From positions 3,162,001-3,226,000 of the forward strand of contig OW818645.1 in NCBI GenBank assembly GCA_942492835.1: a stretch of 64,000 nucleotides of DNA. Reading direction: 5' to 3'. How positions within the stretch are numbered: the stretch's first letter is position 1; each line of letters starts with the position of its first letter. Origin of the DNA: GWB2-37-7 sp942492835 (GTDB lineage: Bacteria; Bacillota; Clostridia; Lutisporales; Lutisporaceae). Shown piece after piece: positions 15,737 to 25,500 of this stretch. Made by a program: the position numbers and the translations under genes. The notes beneath the pieces are model-generated. The model saw nothing but the letters and a program-made list of their open reading frames with translations. It did no database searches and was not told the origin of the DNA.

Positions 15737-16951
15737 ATGGATGAACAAAAAAAGTACAACCAATTCTCAAATATAGAGAAAATGATAAATTTGTGTGAAC
15801 CCATTTATAAAAAAATGGAAGATGCAGGAATGACAAATGTTATAGGAACCTTTGTAGGACGAGATCGATTAAAATTAAAAAGCGGACATATAGTAATGAA
15901 TATGTCAAGTTGTTGTTATCTCGGTTTGAATGATCATCCAAAGGTAAAACAGGGTTTATATGATGGAATCGAAGAAGCAGGAGGTGTTATGCAATTAGTT
16001 AATGCAGGGTTTCGAATAAGACTTGCACTTCAAGATGAAGTCTCTGAAGAATTTTCCGAATTTTATAAAGCTAATGCTTGGCTAACTACTAATTGCGGAA
16101 TTGCTTCTGCAGCATCCCTGCCAATGTTGGCAGCAGGAATATTTACAGATGGGGAAAAGCCATTAATGGTTTTTGATAAACATGCTCATTTCTGCATGAA
16201 TTATATGAAAGCTAATTGTTCTGATGAAACTGAAGTCATCACAATCAAACATAATGATATGGAGATGCTTGAAGAACTATGTAAAAAGCATAAAAAAGTT
16301 GCTTATATTTGTGAAAGTGTTTATAGTACCGGTGGAGTAGTGCGCTATGATGATATTATACGACTTCAAGATAAATATGGTATGTTTATTTATATTGATG
16401 AAGCACATGGAATATCAGTTACAGGAGACAAGGGTAAAGGATTGATGTTAGGTGGTAATAGAACGATTAATAAAAATACTATGATTATTTCATCACTTTC
16501 AAAAGGCTTTGGCGCCAATGGTGGTGGAATCATTATATGTAGTGAGAAAAATTGGATTGAATTAATAAAAAAGTATGGAGGACCTATGCTATGGTGTGCT
16601 CCTTTGGGATCAGCATTATGGGGAGCAGCACGAGCTTCACTTGCTTTACATAAAGAGGGAATTGTAGATGAATTACAAAAAGAATTAAGAAGAAAAGTTG
16701 AGCTATTCGACAAGAAACTAGGGCTTCAGATAAATGATCCATTGTCTGCTGTTCGTGTTATAAAAATAAAAGAAGAAGAAAAATTATTTGAGGTTGGTAG
16801 GATGCTAATGGAGAAGGGTTATTATACTTCGACTATAACTTTCCCTACAGTTAGCAAAACAAATAGTGGTTTGAGAATTATGCTTAGAACAAACATGTAT
16901 GACGAAGAAATAATCGAATTTGCTAATCTGATAAATTGTTACTGTGCATAG
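15737..16951 (+). CDS. Alpha-oxoamine synthase family PLP enzyme (AONS/KBL/CqsA-like)
   Basis: This 404-aa fold-type I PLP enzyme condenses an amino acid with an acyl-CoA or acyl carrier protein. Visible features: 'NMSSCCYLGLNDHPKV' near residue 55 (the N-YLGL motif of the family), 'LTTNCGIASA' near 120, 'YICESVYSTGG' near 195, 'FIYIDEAHGISVTG' near 220 (the DEAHG Asp binds the PLP ring nitrogen) and 'SSLSKGFGANGG' with the Schiff-base lysine near 255. It is not beside biotin, heme or threonine genes, so the pathway is unclear. The CqsA autoinducer and lipid-forming branches are possible. It stands alone between the broken regulator and IS debris, with no clear operon partner. Confidence 0.8.
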   Translation: MDEQKKYNQFSNIEKMINLCEPIYKKMEDAGMTNVIGTFVGRDRLKLKSGHIVMNMSSCCYLGLNDHPKVKQGLYDGIEEAGGVMQLVNAGFRIRLALQDEVSEEFSEFYKANAWLTTNCGIASAASLPMLAAGIFTDGEKPLMVFDKHAHFCMNYMKANCSDETEVITIKHNDMEMLEELCKKHKKVAYICESVYSTGGVVRYDDIIRLQDKYGMFIYIDEAHGISVTGDKGKGLMLGGNRTINKNTMIISSLSKGFGANGGGIIICSEKNWIELIKKYGGPMLWCAPLGSALWGAARASLALHKEGIVDELQKELRRKVELFDKKLGLQINDPLSAVRVIKIKEEEKLFEVGRMLMEKGYYTSTITFPTVSKTNSGLRIMLRTNMYDEEIIEFANLINCYCA

Positions 16952-17278
16952 ACTTAGATAATTCTATTAGACGGATATGGTATTTTCGGTAAAATATATT
17001 AACCGTTTATCAGAACACAAAAGTTTAAACGCTTATGAAGTGGAAAGCTATGTGGAAAGAAAATCAAGTAGAGGCATGTGATGTACAGAATAAATCTAAA
17101 AATCTTAGCACCTTATTTTGGGACAACCAGAACAGCATGTCTCCGATTACTAAGTGCAGCTGTATTTCTACTGATAGTTTTAAGGTAATTAAGTAAGAGA
17201 TTAACAGGAAATGGGATTGGAAGTTTTTGTGTTTGATCGGAATTCTAAATGCTTCAATTCCTTTTTCTTAGAAGCAGC

Positions 17279-17298
17279 GGGGACGGTTCTTTTTGCTT
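17279..17298 (+). repeat. REP-like repeat, family A
   Basis: GGGGACGGTTCTTTTTGCTT, the same sequence that flanks the two RAYT genes near 44 and 46.5 kb. Confidence 0.7.
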
Positions 17299-17387
17299 TT
17301 GCAGGAAACAAAAGATAATCTGACATTCTAAAAGCATATAAAAAGTGGACAGTAACATATAATCAAATTAAGTAATGATATGATGCT

Positions 17388-17460
17388 TAAAAAGTATACT
17401 GATGAATTTAAACCTTCTGTTATTCAAACTATTACAATAACTTCATATGTGTCAGGGCAA
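17388..17460 (+). pseudogene. Degenerate IS3-family OrfA remnant
   Basis: The frame reads KKYTDEFKPSVIQT before decaying. This resembles the N-terminus of IS3/IS150-type OrfA proteins (helix-turn-helix start 'KKYTDEFK'). Stops and shifts follow within 100 bp, so it is inactive. Confidence 0.45.
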
Positions 17461-17749
17461 TAGTTAATAAGCAAGAAGAACAACCATGACAAGGCTTGAC
17501 ACAGCAGAATGGATGAAAACAAACTCGAGTGGCACATAAAAGGTTTTTCTGTGAGATAGTGATATTGTATAATGATAATGCAGGACAAAGCCGAGGGACG
17601 GTTTGGAGATACTAATATACTCCGTTTTAGAACATGGCTAAATTGTCTTTGAGTACAGAGAATTGTAGCACTTTTGTGACTACGTACATTAAACTTCAAT
17701 TTAATCAGACAATTGCTCCTGCTTTATTATTCTATTTGGAGGTGTCGTT

Positions 17750-18925
17750 ATGCTTGCTTTGCTAGATTGTTGCTGTGGTTTGGACGTTCACAAGGATGTT
17801 ATTTATGCCTGTATTTTAAAAGGTTCTCCCGATGAAGAGCCTATTTCTATTCGCGCCGAATTTAAGGCTATCCAATCCGATTTGCAAGCGATGTGTACTT
17901 GGCTTTTAGAAAATCAGTGTTTTAATGTTGCTATGGAGAGTACTGGCGTTTATTGGCGACCTGTTTACGAAGTTTGCGAACAATTTTTATATGGCTATAA
18001 TTGTTTAATGGTTGTGAATGCTCATCATATGCATAATCTGCCTGGTCGCAAAAGTGATGTTAAAGATTCTGAATGGATTTCTACTCTATTTCGTCATGGT
18101 CTTTTAGAGCCTAGCTTTGTTCCCAATAGGCTTATTAGAAATTTACGAGAATATTCAAGACTGCATAGGTCTTTTGTACGAGAGCGTGCTTGTTATTCTA
18201 ATAGACTTGAGAAATTTCTACAGGCTCATGGATTTAAACTATCTTCTGTTCTAAGCAGTATTTTAGGAGTAAGTGGTAGACGTTTACTTACTACCTTATC
18301 TCAAAAAGGTGTTTTGTCACCTATTGATGTAAGCGATGCTATGGACAAAGGAGTTAAAAAATCTATAGATGAAATTCGAGCAACCGTTACTGGTAAACTT
18401 GACTATTCAGAGTGTTCCTATCTCAAAATTTTGCTTGATAAAGTAAATGCTATTGATAGAGAAATTGCTGATATTCTCGCGCTTATGAAACACTTGACTG
18501 ATCCATACAAAATTCAACTTGAACAACTTGATTCAATACCAGGTATTGATGTGGCCGCAGCTCTTGCAATTATGGCTGAAACTAGTGCTACTCCCCAAGA
18601 TAGTTTTGAAAATAGTAAGAATTTAATATCTTGGGCTGGGTTATCTCCTAGAAATGATGAATCAGCAGGCAAGATTAAGTCTCGTAAAATTACAAAAGGC
18701 AATCCGTATATTAAAGCAATTTTATGTCAGGTTGCGTGGGCAGCAGTGCGCACACGAAATTCAAGTTTTCATGAATGGTTTTGGACACATCAAGGTAAAT
18801 TGGGTAGAAAAAAGGCTATTATTGCTGTGGCGAGAAAGATTCTAGTGCTAATTTACAAGTTGCTAAAATCTGGAGGGTTCTATGACCCAATGGAGGCAAA
18901 AAAGCCTATTCAATCGCCAAGCTAA
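17750..18925 (+). mobile_element. IS110-family transposase (full-length ORF)
   Basis: This 391-aa IS110-type DEDD transposase starts at ATG 17750 after TTGGAGGTG. N-terminal RuvC-like half: 'GLDVHKDVIYACIL' (about 10-23, first Asp), 'VAMESTGVYWRPVYEV' (about 60-75) and 'LPGRKSDVKDSEWI' (about 97-112, acidic residues). C-terminal Transposase_20 half: 'LDSIPGIDVAAALAIMAET' (about 260-280) and 'WAGLSPRNDESAGKIKSRKI' (about 298-318) with the Ser of the catalytic SAG segment. The ORF is intact, so the element may be active. IS110 elements encode a bridge RNA in a non-coding end. The segment before 17750 or the 18926-19050 tail are candidates but are not resolved here. Confidence 0.88.
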
Positions 18926-19050
18926 AATAATAGCCAATATCTATATAATATCTATTGCCTGTAAATAAAGCAATATTCACAGGTTTATTTGTGTTGTGTA
19001 TTTATTGAGTATTTAGTTTATACAAGGGGGTTTGTTTTCACATTAACCGT
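18823..19050 (+). repeat. IS110 3' end, copy 1 (inverted partner at 21010-21241)
   Basis: The last part of the transposase gene and about 125 bp of non-coding sequence (with a CCTGTAAAT.AAAGCAATATT.ACAGG hairpin) recur inverted at 21010-21241. A family-A-like GTCCCCCTT run follows at 19050. Confidence 0.8.
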
Positions 19051-19275
19051 CCCCCTTGCTTCTATGTTAGTTGTTTGGTAAGAAGCATATGTATGACAGA
19101 TAGCGGAATAAAAGGTATGTTAGATAACTATGTTGCCTGCTCCTTCTTTTATTTTGTTTACTATTAGGATATAAGATTTTGATAAGGTACTTATATTTAT
19201 CATAGGATAAGAAATGGATAAAAAAGAAAATAAAGTATAGAAAGTTACATTATTATGTAACAATAGGTATAAAAA

Positions 19276-19284
19276 TGTTATAAT
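19276..19284 (+). promoter_or_regulatory. Extended -10 promoter of the SIR2 gene
   Basis: TGTTATAAT (TGn plus TATAAT) lies 31 nt before ATG 19316. The region 19244-19261, where a -35 would be, is an inverted repeat (GTTACAT, 4-nt gap, ATGTAAC) that could be a regulator site. Confidence 0.5.
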
Positions 19285-19315
19285 TATTCTATAAATCTGA
19301 GTGAGGTGATTGGCT

Positions 19316-20896
19316 ATGAGTGAGTGTATATTAGATTATTTAGTAGAGCAAAATGAGTTTCCCATAATATTTATTGGTTCAGGTATATCAAAAAGATATT
19401 TAAAAGGATATCCAAGTTGGATAGAACTATTAGGGTCTTTATGGAAAAAAAGTAAGCTAGAAGGAAACTTTTATGGTTATCTTACAAAAATTAGAGGCGA
19501 GCTATCAAAAGAAAATGATATACCAGAATATATTCTAGATTATGAAGTAAATATAAGGGTAGCATCAGATATAGAAAAAAATATAAATGATTTATTTTCA
19601 AATGATGAAATAGCAATACGAGGAATAAACCATAAACAAGTTTATGAAAATAAGCTTTCACCACTCAAATCTTTAATATGTAATAAATTTAATAGTTACA
19701 CTTTATTAGATGAAATGAAGGAAGAATTTGAATTATTTAAAGGTATGCTTAGCAAAGCACAAATAATATTAACAACTAACTATGACTCATTTATTGAGGA
19801 TTCGTATAATAAAGTAAGTACTGTGCCTATTGAGACATATATTGGACAAAAAGGATTTTTTCAGCAGACAACTGGTTTTGCAGAGTTATATAAAATACAT
19901 GGATGTGCAAGTGACAGTAATTCAATTGTAATAACAAAAAAGGATTATAATAAATTTGATAAAGATTCAGTTTTAATAAGTGCAAAAATAATTTCTATGC
20001 TATTAAATTCACCTATAATATTTATAGGATATTCATTAAAAGATAGAAATGTAAGGACTATAATAAAGGATTTTACAAGTTCCTTAACTAATGATGAGTT
20101 GTTAAAGCTTGAGAAAAGATTGATAGTCATAGAATGGCAACCAGAAGAGGATAATATTATTGAAAGTTTGGAGAATGACCCAGAATTAGGATGTAGATTT
20201 ACAACTATAAGAACTAATAATTACAATGAAATATATAGTAAAATAGCTAAAATCGATCAAGGTGTTTCTCCTGCTGAGATAAGGCGATATCAGCATGTAA
20301 TTAAGAGACTAATTATTGAACGTGGTAAGGAAGGTGCATTAGAAAGTGTGTTACTATCACCTAGTCAATTAAAAGATACTGAGGATATAGCAGAGCAGAA
20401 AAAGTTAGTGGTTGCAATTGGAGATAATACATTAATATTTGTTATGCCAACATTAACTACATATATTTATAACTATATATCTGAAAAAACACAACAAAAT
20501 ATAGATACACTTCTTAGATTTATAGCAAGTCAACAAGGTAGAATTCCATTTGTAAAATATGTAACAGAAGAGAACATAGAGAATAGCAATTTAAACAATA
20601 GGGAAAAAGATAAATTAAGAAAGAGATTAAAAAAGGATGCGGATATAAATTTTCAAAAGGGGAGTATTAGGCAACATCATACCAATAAAAGCAGTATAGA
20701 TGAAATTAAGGCACTTAGACTAAAGGAATATGCTGAATATGATACCATATCATTTAATATTGATAATTTACAATTAGAAGATGTAAAAAAATATATACTT
20801 GAAAAGCTTGATATAACTATGAAGAAAAATAATCAAACTATAGAATCACAGTTGAGGAGACTTATACTAATATATGATTTGAAGAAAAATTATTAA
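19316..20896 (+). CDS. SIR2-like putative anti-phage defence protein
   Basis: The protein is 526 aa from ATG 19316 (GAGGTG seven nt upstream); a TTG at 19310 would add two residues. The N-terminal half (about 1-290) is a SIR2-type NAD-binding domain with 'FIGSGISKRYLKGYPSW' (about 19-35), 'ILTTNYDSFIED' (about 149-160), 'LYKIHGCASDSNSIVITKKDY' (about 187-206; the catalytic-type His in IHG) and 'IIFIGYSLKDRNVRTII' (about 228-244). The C-terminal 240 residues are helical, charged and unrecognised, possibly the sensor. SIR2 domains of this type act as NADases in several defence systems (Thoeris ThsA, DSR). No partner gene is nearby, so it would be single-gene. It is AT-rich and flanked by inverted IS110 ends. 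Confidence 0.78.
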   Translation: MSECILDYLVEQNEFPIIFIGSGISKRYLKGYPSWIELLGSLWKKSKLEGNFYGYLTKIRGELSKENDIPEYILDYEVNIRVASDIEKNINDLFSNDEIAIRGINHKQVYENKLSPLKSLICNKFNSYTLLDEMKEEFELFKGMLSKAQIILTTNYDSFIEDSYNKVSTVPIETYIGQKGFFQQTTGFAELYKIHGCASDSNSIVITKKDYNKFDKDSVLISAKIISMLLNSPIIFIGYSLKDRNVRTIIKDFTSSLTNDELLKLEKRLIVIEWQPEEDNIIESLENDPELGCRFTTIRTNNYNEIYSKIAKIDQGVSPAEIRRYQHVIKRLIIERGKEGALESVLLSPSQLKDTEDIAEQKKLVVAIGDNTLIFVMPTLTTYIYNYISEKTQQNIDTLLRFIASQQGRIPFVKYVTEENIENSNLNNREKDKLRKRLKKDADINFQKGSIRQHHTNKSSIDEIKALRLKEYAEYDTISFNIDNLQLEDVKKYILEKLDITMKKNNQTIESQLRRLILIYDLKKNY

Positions 20897-21009
20897 TAAC
20901 TTTAGTTCTGCAAAATAAAAAGTGTAATTGTCAAAGTTACTAAAAAATAAATTTGGCATAATTCCTTGCCCTGTGTTAAATAAGAGTTACAACACAATAT
21001 AAAGAAGCA
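20897..21009. other. Short intergenic region after the SIR2 gene
   Basis: AT-rich. No hairpin terminator with a good U-tract is seen before the inverted IS110 fragment starts. Confidence 0.4.
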
Positions 21010-21241
21010 GCAGGGACGATTAATGTGAAAACAACCCCCTTATATAAACTAAATAATAAATACACAACACAAATAAACCTGTAAATATTGATTTTTTACA
21101 GGCAATAGATATTATATATATATTGGCTATTATTTTAGCTTGGCGATTGAATAGGCTTTTTTGCCTCCATTGGGTCATAGAACCCTCCAGATTTTAGCAA
21201 CTTGTAAATTAGCACTAGAATCTTTCTCGCCACAGCAATAA
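21010..21241 (-). mobile_element. IS110 3'-end fragment, inverted copy
   Basis: Reverse complement of 18823-19050: the transposase C-terminal codons (ending in KKPIQSPS) and the non-coding tail, with a few small differences. The rest of the transposase is missing, so it is a truncated relic. Together with the intact element it brackets the SIR2 gene. Confidence 0.82.
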
Positions 21242-21250
21242 AACCACAAA

Positions 21251-21267
21251 TGCCAGACACCGAACAT
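21251..21267 (-). repeat. REP-like repeat, family B
   Basis: TGCCAGACACCGAACAT, reverse complement of the GTTCGGTGCCTGGCA repeat, abuts the truncated IS110 end. Confidence 0.55.
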
Positions 21268-21285
21268 ACAAACATATTCACATAG

Positions 21286-21329
21286 AAACACACATCTTCT
21301 GCTAAAGTGGTAGCGGAAGATGTGTGTTT
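21286..21329. terminator. Strong hairpin, probable terminator
   Basis: AAACACACATCTTC pairs perfectly with GAAGATGTGTGTTT around a loop that can itself pair (GCTA/TAGC), followed by TTATG. No intact gene lies directly upstream on the plus strand, so its transcript is unknown. Confidence 0.5.
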
Positions 21330-21419
21330 TTATGTGAAGGCCTTGGGGAGAAGAGTATAAGGGCAGAATATATAATGTAATAGCAAGATGAAAGATTTTA
21401 CTATACACTATGTTAAATA

Positions 21420-21448
21420 TTGTAAAGTTTGTTTAAATAGTATATAAT
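21420..21448 (+). promoter_or_regulatory. Sigma-A promoter of the DUF6603 operon
   Basis: TTGTAA (21420-21425), a 17-nt spacer and TATAAT (21443-21448), 58 nt before the first gene of the run. Confidence 0.6.
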
Positions 21449-21506
21449 TACGCATAAGTAAGTAAAATTTACATTAATATATAGATTATAAAGGGGGAGG
21501 TGTAGT

Positions 21507-22502
21507 ATGCCTTTTTCAATGAAGATTGTGTCTTGGAATATTAAAGATTTCGGCACATATGATTACTCAAGCACAATGGATTTTATGGCAGATGTTTTGA
21601 AGGATGCAGATGTGGTTATGATTCTAGAGGTTGCCTGCGATCGTGTTTCTAAAGGTTTACGTATTGGTAGCGGTGCTGTTAGAACTGCTGCTTTTGATGC
21701 AGTTGAAGAAATGAGACAGCTATTGGAAAAAAACGATGGTAATACTGAATGGTCTGGATATGTATCAGGTGTAAATGCAGGATCATTGAGACGTGATGCT
21801 TATGCTTTTCTATGGAAGGATGAACCTGCAAAATCTAAGTTTTCTTCTAGTGTAAATGCACCAAGTAAGCTCCAAATTGTTGGGAATGTTGAAATAGTTG
21901 ACAATGCAAATTATACATTTCCAGATAGAAGACCAGGGCTTGCCAAGTTTAAGCTAACGGATTCATTAGGAGGGGAAAAGACTATACCCATAGTGGCATT
22001 CCATGCAAGCGTTCCTACAGATAGCCAGACTGCCATGGATTCTATTTATGCAATGGCAAACACAATAAATGACTTAGGCGAGCCGAATATAATTATCGGC
22101 GGTGATTTTAACGTTGATTTTGATACATATACGCCTTTTTATAAAAAGTTTGTTACAGATTTTGGTTTAAACTGCTGTATTGGAAATCCAGATGTTTCTG
22201 GGTCAGGAAAAAAGACAAGTATTGCAAGCACATGGCATTCAGCGACTGAATATACCAGCTCTGCATATGATAACTTCTTTTTTAAGGGAGTAGATTTAAC
22301 ATATATAAGTGCTAACTCAATAGATTTTATATTTGACTATGCTAAAGCTCATTATACGCTGCCCCTTGCATCAGGTTTATATCAAGCATGGAAAAAACTT
22401 TATCCCAAGCATCAAGCTAAGGCTCAATTTGGCACACATAAATATTTACCTGAAGCAGTAAGTGATCATTTACCTGTGTTTCTGAATGTGCAAATCAAAT
22501 AA
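21507..22502 (+). CDS. Endonuclease/exonuclease/phosphatase (EEP) family protein
   Basis: This 331-aa protein has the EEP metal-dependent phosphodiesterase motifs in order: 'IVSWNIKDFG' (about 7-16, Asn), 'VVMILEVACD' (about 36-45, metal-binding Glu), 'VAFHASVPT' (about 167-175, His), 'NIIIGGDFNVDF' (about 194-205, Asp and Asn) and 'AVSDHLPVFL' (about 318-327, the catalytic Asp-His). Family members cut DNA, RNA, phospholipids or sugar phosphates, and the substrate here is unknown. No signal peptide is visible. It is the first gene of a seven-gene, same-strand run (gaps of 34 nt or less to 60 nt) and is followed 34 nt later by the DUF6603-like giant. Confidence 0.85.
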   Translation: MPFSMKIVSWNIKDFGTYDYSSTMDFMADVLKDADVVMILEVACDRVSKGLRIGSGAVRTAAFDAVEEMRQLLEKNDGNTEWSGYVSGVNAGSLRRDAYAFLWKDEPAKSKFSSSVNAPSKLQIVGNVEIVDNANYTFPDRRPGLAKFKLTDSLGGEKTIPIVAFHASVPTDSQTAMDSIYAMANTINDLGEPNIIIGGDFNVDFDTYTPFYKKFVTDFGLNCCIGNPDVSGSGKKTSIASTWHSATEYTSSAYDNFFFKGVDLTYISANSIDFIFDYAKAHYTLPLASGLYQAWKKLYPKHQAKAQFGTHKYLPEAVSDHLPVFLNVQIK

Positions 22503-22536
22503 ATGTCATATATAACATATTGAAAGGAGGGGTAAC

Positions 22537-25500
22537 GTGAATTTAAATGATCTAAAGCAAAGGCTTATTGATAAGACAACACAAAACAATAACATACTTC
22601 CTTTGACCCAGGATGCTACAGGAGTAGCGGATATTGAAGAAATATTAAAGCAGAGACTTGGGTTGGATAGCTTAGAGCTAAAGGGCAATGATAATAAACA
22701 GCCATCTTTTGATATATCGGATATTACAGAGTCAGTTATTGCAATGGGAATAGCATCCAAGAAATTACTAAACATTACTGACTGCAATCTTGTTATATAT
22801 TTTACATTATCAGGGGACAAGGTATCCATTACAATGGCATTTCAGCCAGAGGATATTAACTGGCAGCTTTCTGATGCCTTTCCTTCTCTTGCGGACGAGA
22901 AGGAGTTTACAACACTGAGCAAGCTTACAACGCCTAGCTTTGTACTGACAAGCTATGATCATGAGAGCGTTTTTTCATGGAAGGATAAGAAAGGTACAGA
23001 GTATAGCTTTTTAGGTTTAAGGACGGGTCTAAATATAGAGCTAAGCTCTGCTTTTACACCATATTTGCCCGCTTTAAAAGGGCTTTTGGGAGACTTACCA
23101 TCAATTAACTTTCATGGAATGATAAGTGATGCTTCCACGCCTGTACTTGATATATCTGCATCTACAGGAAAGCTATTTGGTCTTGGAAAGGTTTCACTAG
23201 ATGACCTTACAGTTAGACTTGCTAGCTATAAAGTGGCAATGGCAGATACGGAAGATAGTGAAGGAGCTTCTTATATTTGCAGCCAGTTGACTTTGTCAGG
23301 TCAATTCAATATAAGCTATCCTCTTGTAGTGGAGGCAATAATACCTGTATCGGGTAATAATTTAAGTCTAAAGGTAAGTTTTAATGATGAGGATAAACGT
23401 CCAAGTCTTAATGATCTTGTTTCGTTTTTTTCTGAGGAATTGCTAAGAACGACCTTACCCTCTCAAATACAATCTATATTATCAAGCATAGTAATAAATA
23501 GCTTTGGTACGGATATCAGCATGACTCCATTTTATCTAAGCAGTACATCCTTAGAGGTCGGATATAAAGGTGCAATTCCAGTAATACCAGGCTCTGACTT
23601 GATAGTATTCTCTGATCTTGATGTAGAATGGATTATCAAGGAACCATTTACAGCTCCAAAGTCTACAGTGGGTATAAGTGGAAATCTCCTGCTTTTGGGA
23701 GGCACCATAGGCTTCCAAGCTTCTATGCCAAACTTTAAACTTTCTGGTGGACTCTTAGAGAAAAGCCAACCTATTGATTTTACAAAGCTTCTTGTGCAAT
23801 TTGGCTTGCCATCAGACGAGCTGCCAGTGTTTAACATAGACGAACTAACCTTTATAGCAGACACTGAGAAATCAAATTATAGCCTAGCTGCGGAGCTTGC
23901 CATAGACTGGCAAATTGGTAACATAGGCCCAACCTTTAAAGCAATAGGCTTCGATATTAATTATGACAATGGCAAAACTAGTGGTGGAATATCTACTACC
24001 TTTGAAATTGGTGATGCAAAGCTTACACTTTCAGCTTCAAATATCGGGGGAGAAAGCAACGGATGGTTATTTGAAGCTAAAAAGGGTGAGGAACAGGATA
24101 TTCCTATAGGTGATTTTATCACTTATATAATGACTGGTTTTGGTCTTGATAAGAACGATATTCCACAGTCAATTCAGAATGCTACAATATCAAAGCTATA
24201 TATAGCTTATCAAACAAATCCCTTAAAGTTTAGCTTTGACATTGAGGGTGATTTCCCTATTGCTGGAAAGCAATTAGGTGTTGAAATAAATATAAGCATA
24301 GTAAAGGATGCTAATAACAAGTCACATTCCTCCTTTGGCGGTATATTGTATTTTGATGATGTTAAGTTCAAAATCGACTTTACAACAGGCCCTGAGGACA
24401 GCAAGCTTACAGCTTCTTTGGAGGCTGGAAACAAGCTTACCCTTGACAATCTTGCAAATGTATTTGGTATAGATTTGAGCGGTGTACCAGATGCAATCAA
24501 GCCTTCTCTAAAGGAAGCAAAGTTCAGTTACAACTTTACTACGGGAGAATTATATATAGAAGCTGATTCAGAGACTAATGGAAAGGCAATATTTATATCC
24601 TTTAAGCAGGATGGAAAAAGTGTATTTTTGTTTGGACTTCAGCTGGGTATGACTTCTGACTTATGTTCAATTCAGCTAAGTAGTCTGCCTATTATCGGTG
24701 ATAAGCTTCCCGAAGCTGCCAAAGTTAGTATAGACGATATACGTTTTGTACTTGCAAGTGATGCAATTAAGAAGGAAAGCGTTGCCAAGCTTGTAAAAGC
24801 AAAAATGCTGCCAGATAAATTTTTACCAGAGGAGGGACTTACCGATTGCTTTAGCTTTGGAATGCTCTTGAATTTGGCAGGTAAAGTAACTTCTATCAAT
24901 CTCGGTATTGGTGGAAGCAAGAAGCAACTTCTTGCAGTACAAGCTCCCATTCAAGCAGGGGCAGAGAATGCAGCTATAAAATGGATTAATATACAGAAGA
25001 CCTTTGGCCCTGTTAGCATACAGAAAATTGGTATTGAGTACAAGGATAATGTTCTTTTTGTACTTATGAATACTTCACTTTCCATAGGAGGTCTTTATGT
25101 AGGCTTGATGGGGCTTGGTGCAGGTTCACCTTTAGGGGAATTCAAGCCAGAATTTGAGCTAAATGGACTTGCGGTAACCTTTAAGAATGGCCTAGTAGAA
25201 ATAAGTGGGGGCTTGCTTGGAACTATTAGTCCTCTAAGCTTCACAGGAGAATTGGTAATTGGAGTTAAGAGTCTTTCAATAAGTGCTTTTGGGGGATATG
25301 AACAGCATGAAGGACAGCCATCCTTCTTCTTATATGCGGTACTTAGCTACCCAATAGGAGGCCCTCCATGTATATTTGTTACAGGCTTATCGGCAGGCTT
25401 TGGCTTCAATCGTAAGCTGGTTGTACCCGACCTTGACGGTGTGGCTGATTTTCCTTTTGTAAAATGGGCTGTTTCATCCAAGGATGCACCTGGTATGAAG

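Larger units (their letters stand above)
16952..17749. other. Decayed mobile DNA, no intact gene
   Basis: About 800 bp of AT-rich sequence with stops in all frames. It contains a REP copy at 17279-17298, a degenerate IS3-family OrfA start near 17385-17450 and the presumed left end of the IS110 element after about 17700. Confidence 0.55.

Noticed and set aside
18926..19315. Separate small gene downstream of the IS110 transposase
   Set aside because: No coding frame; the region is the IS110 tail, a REP-like run and the SIR2 promoter.
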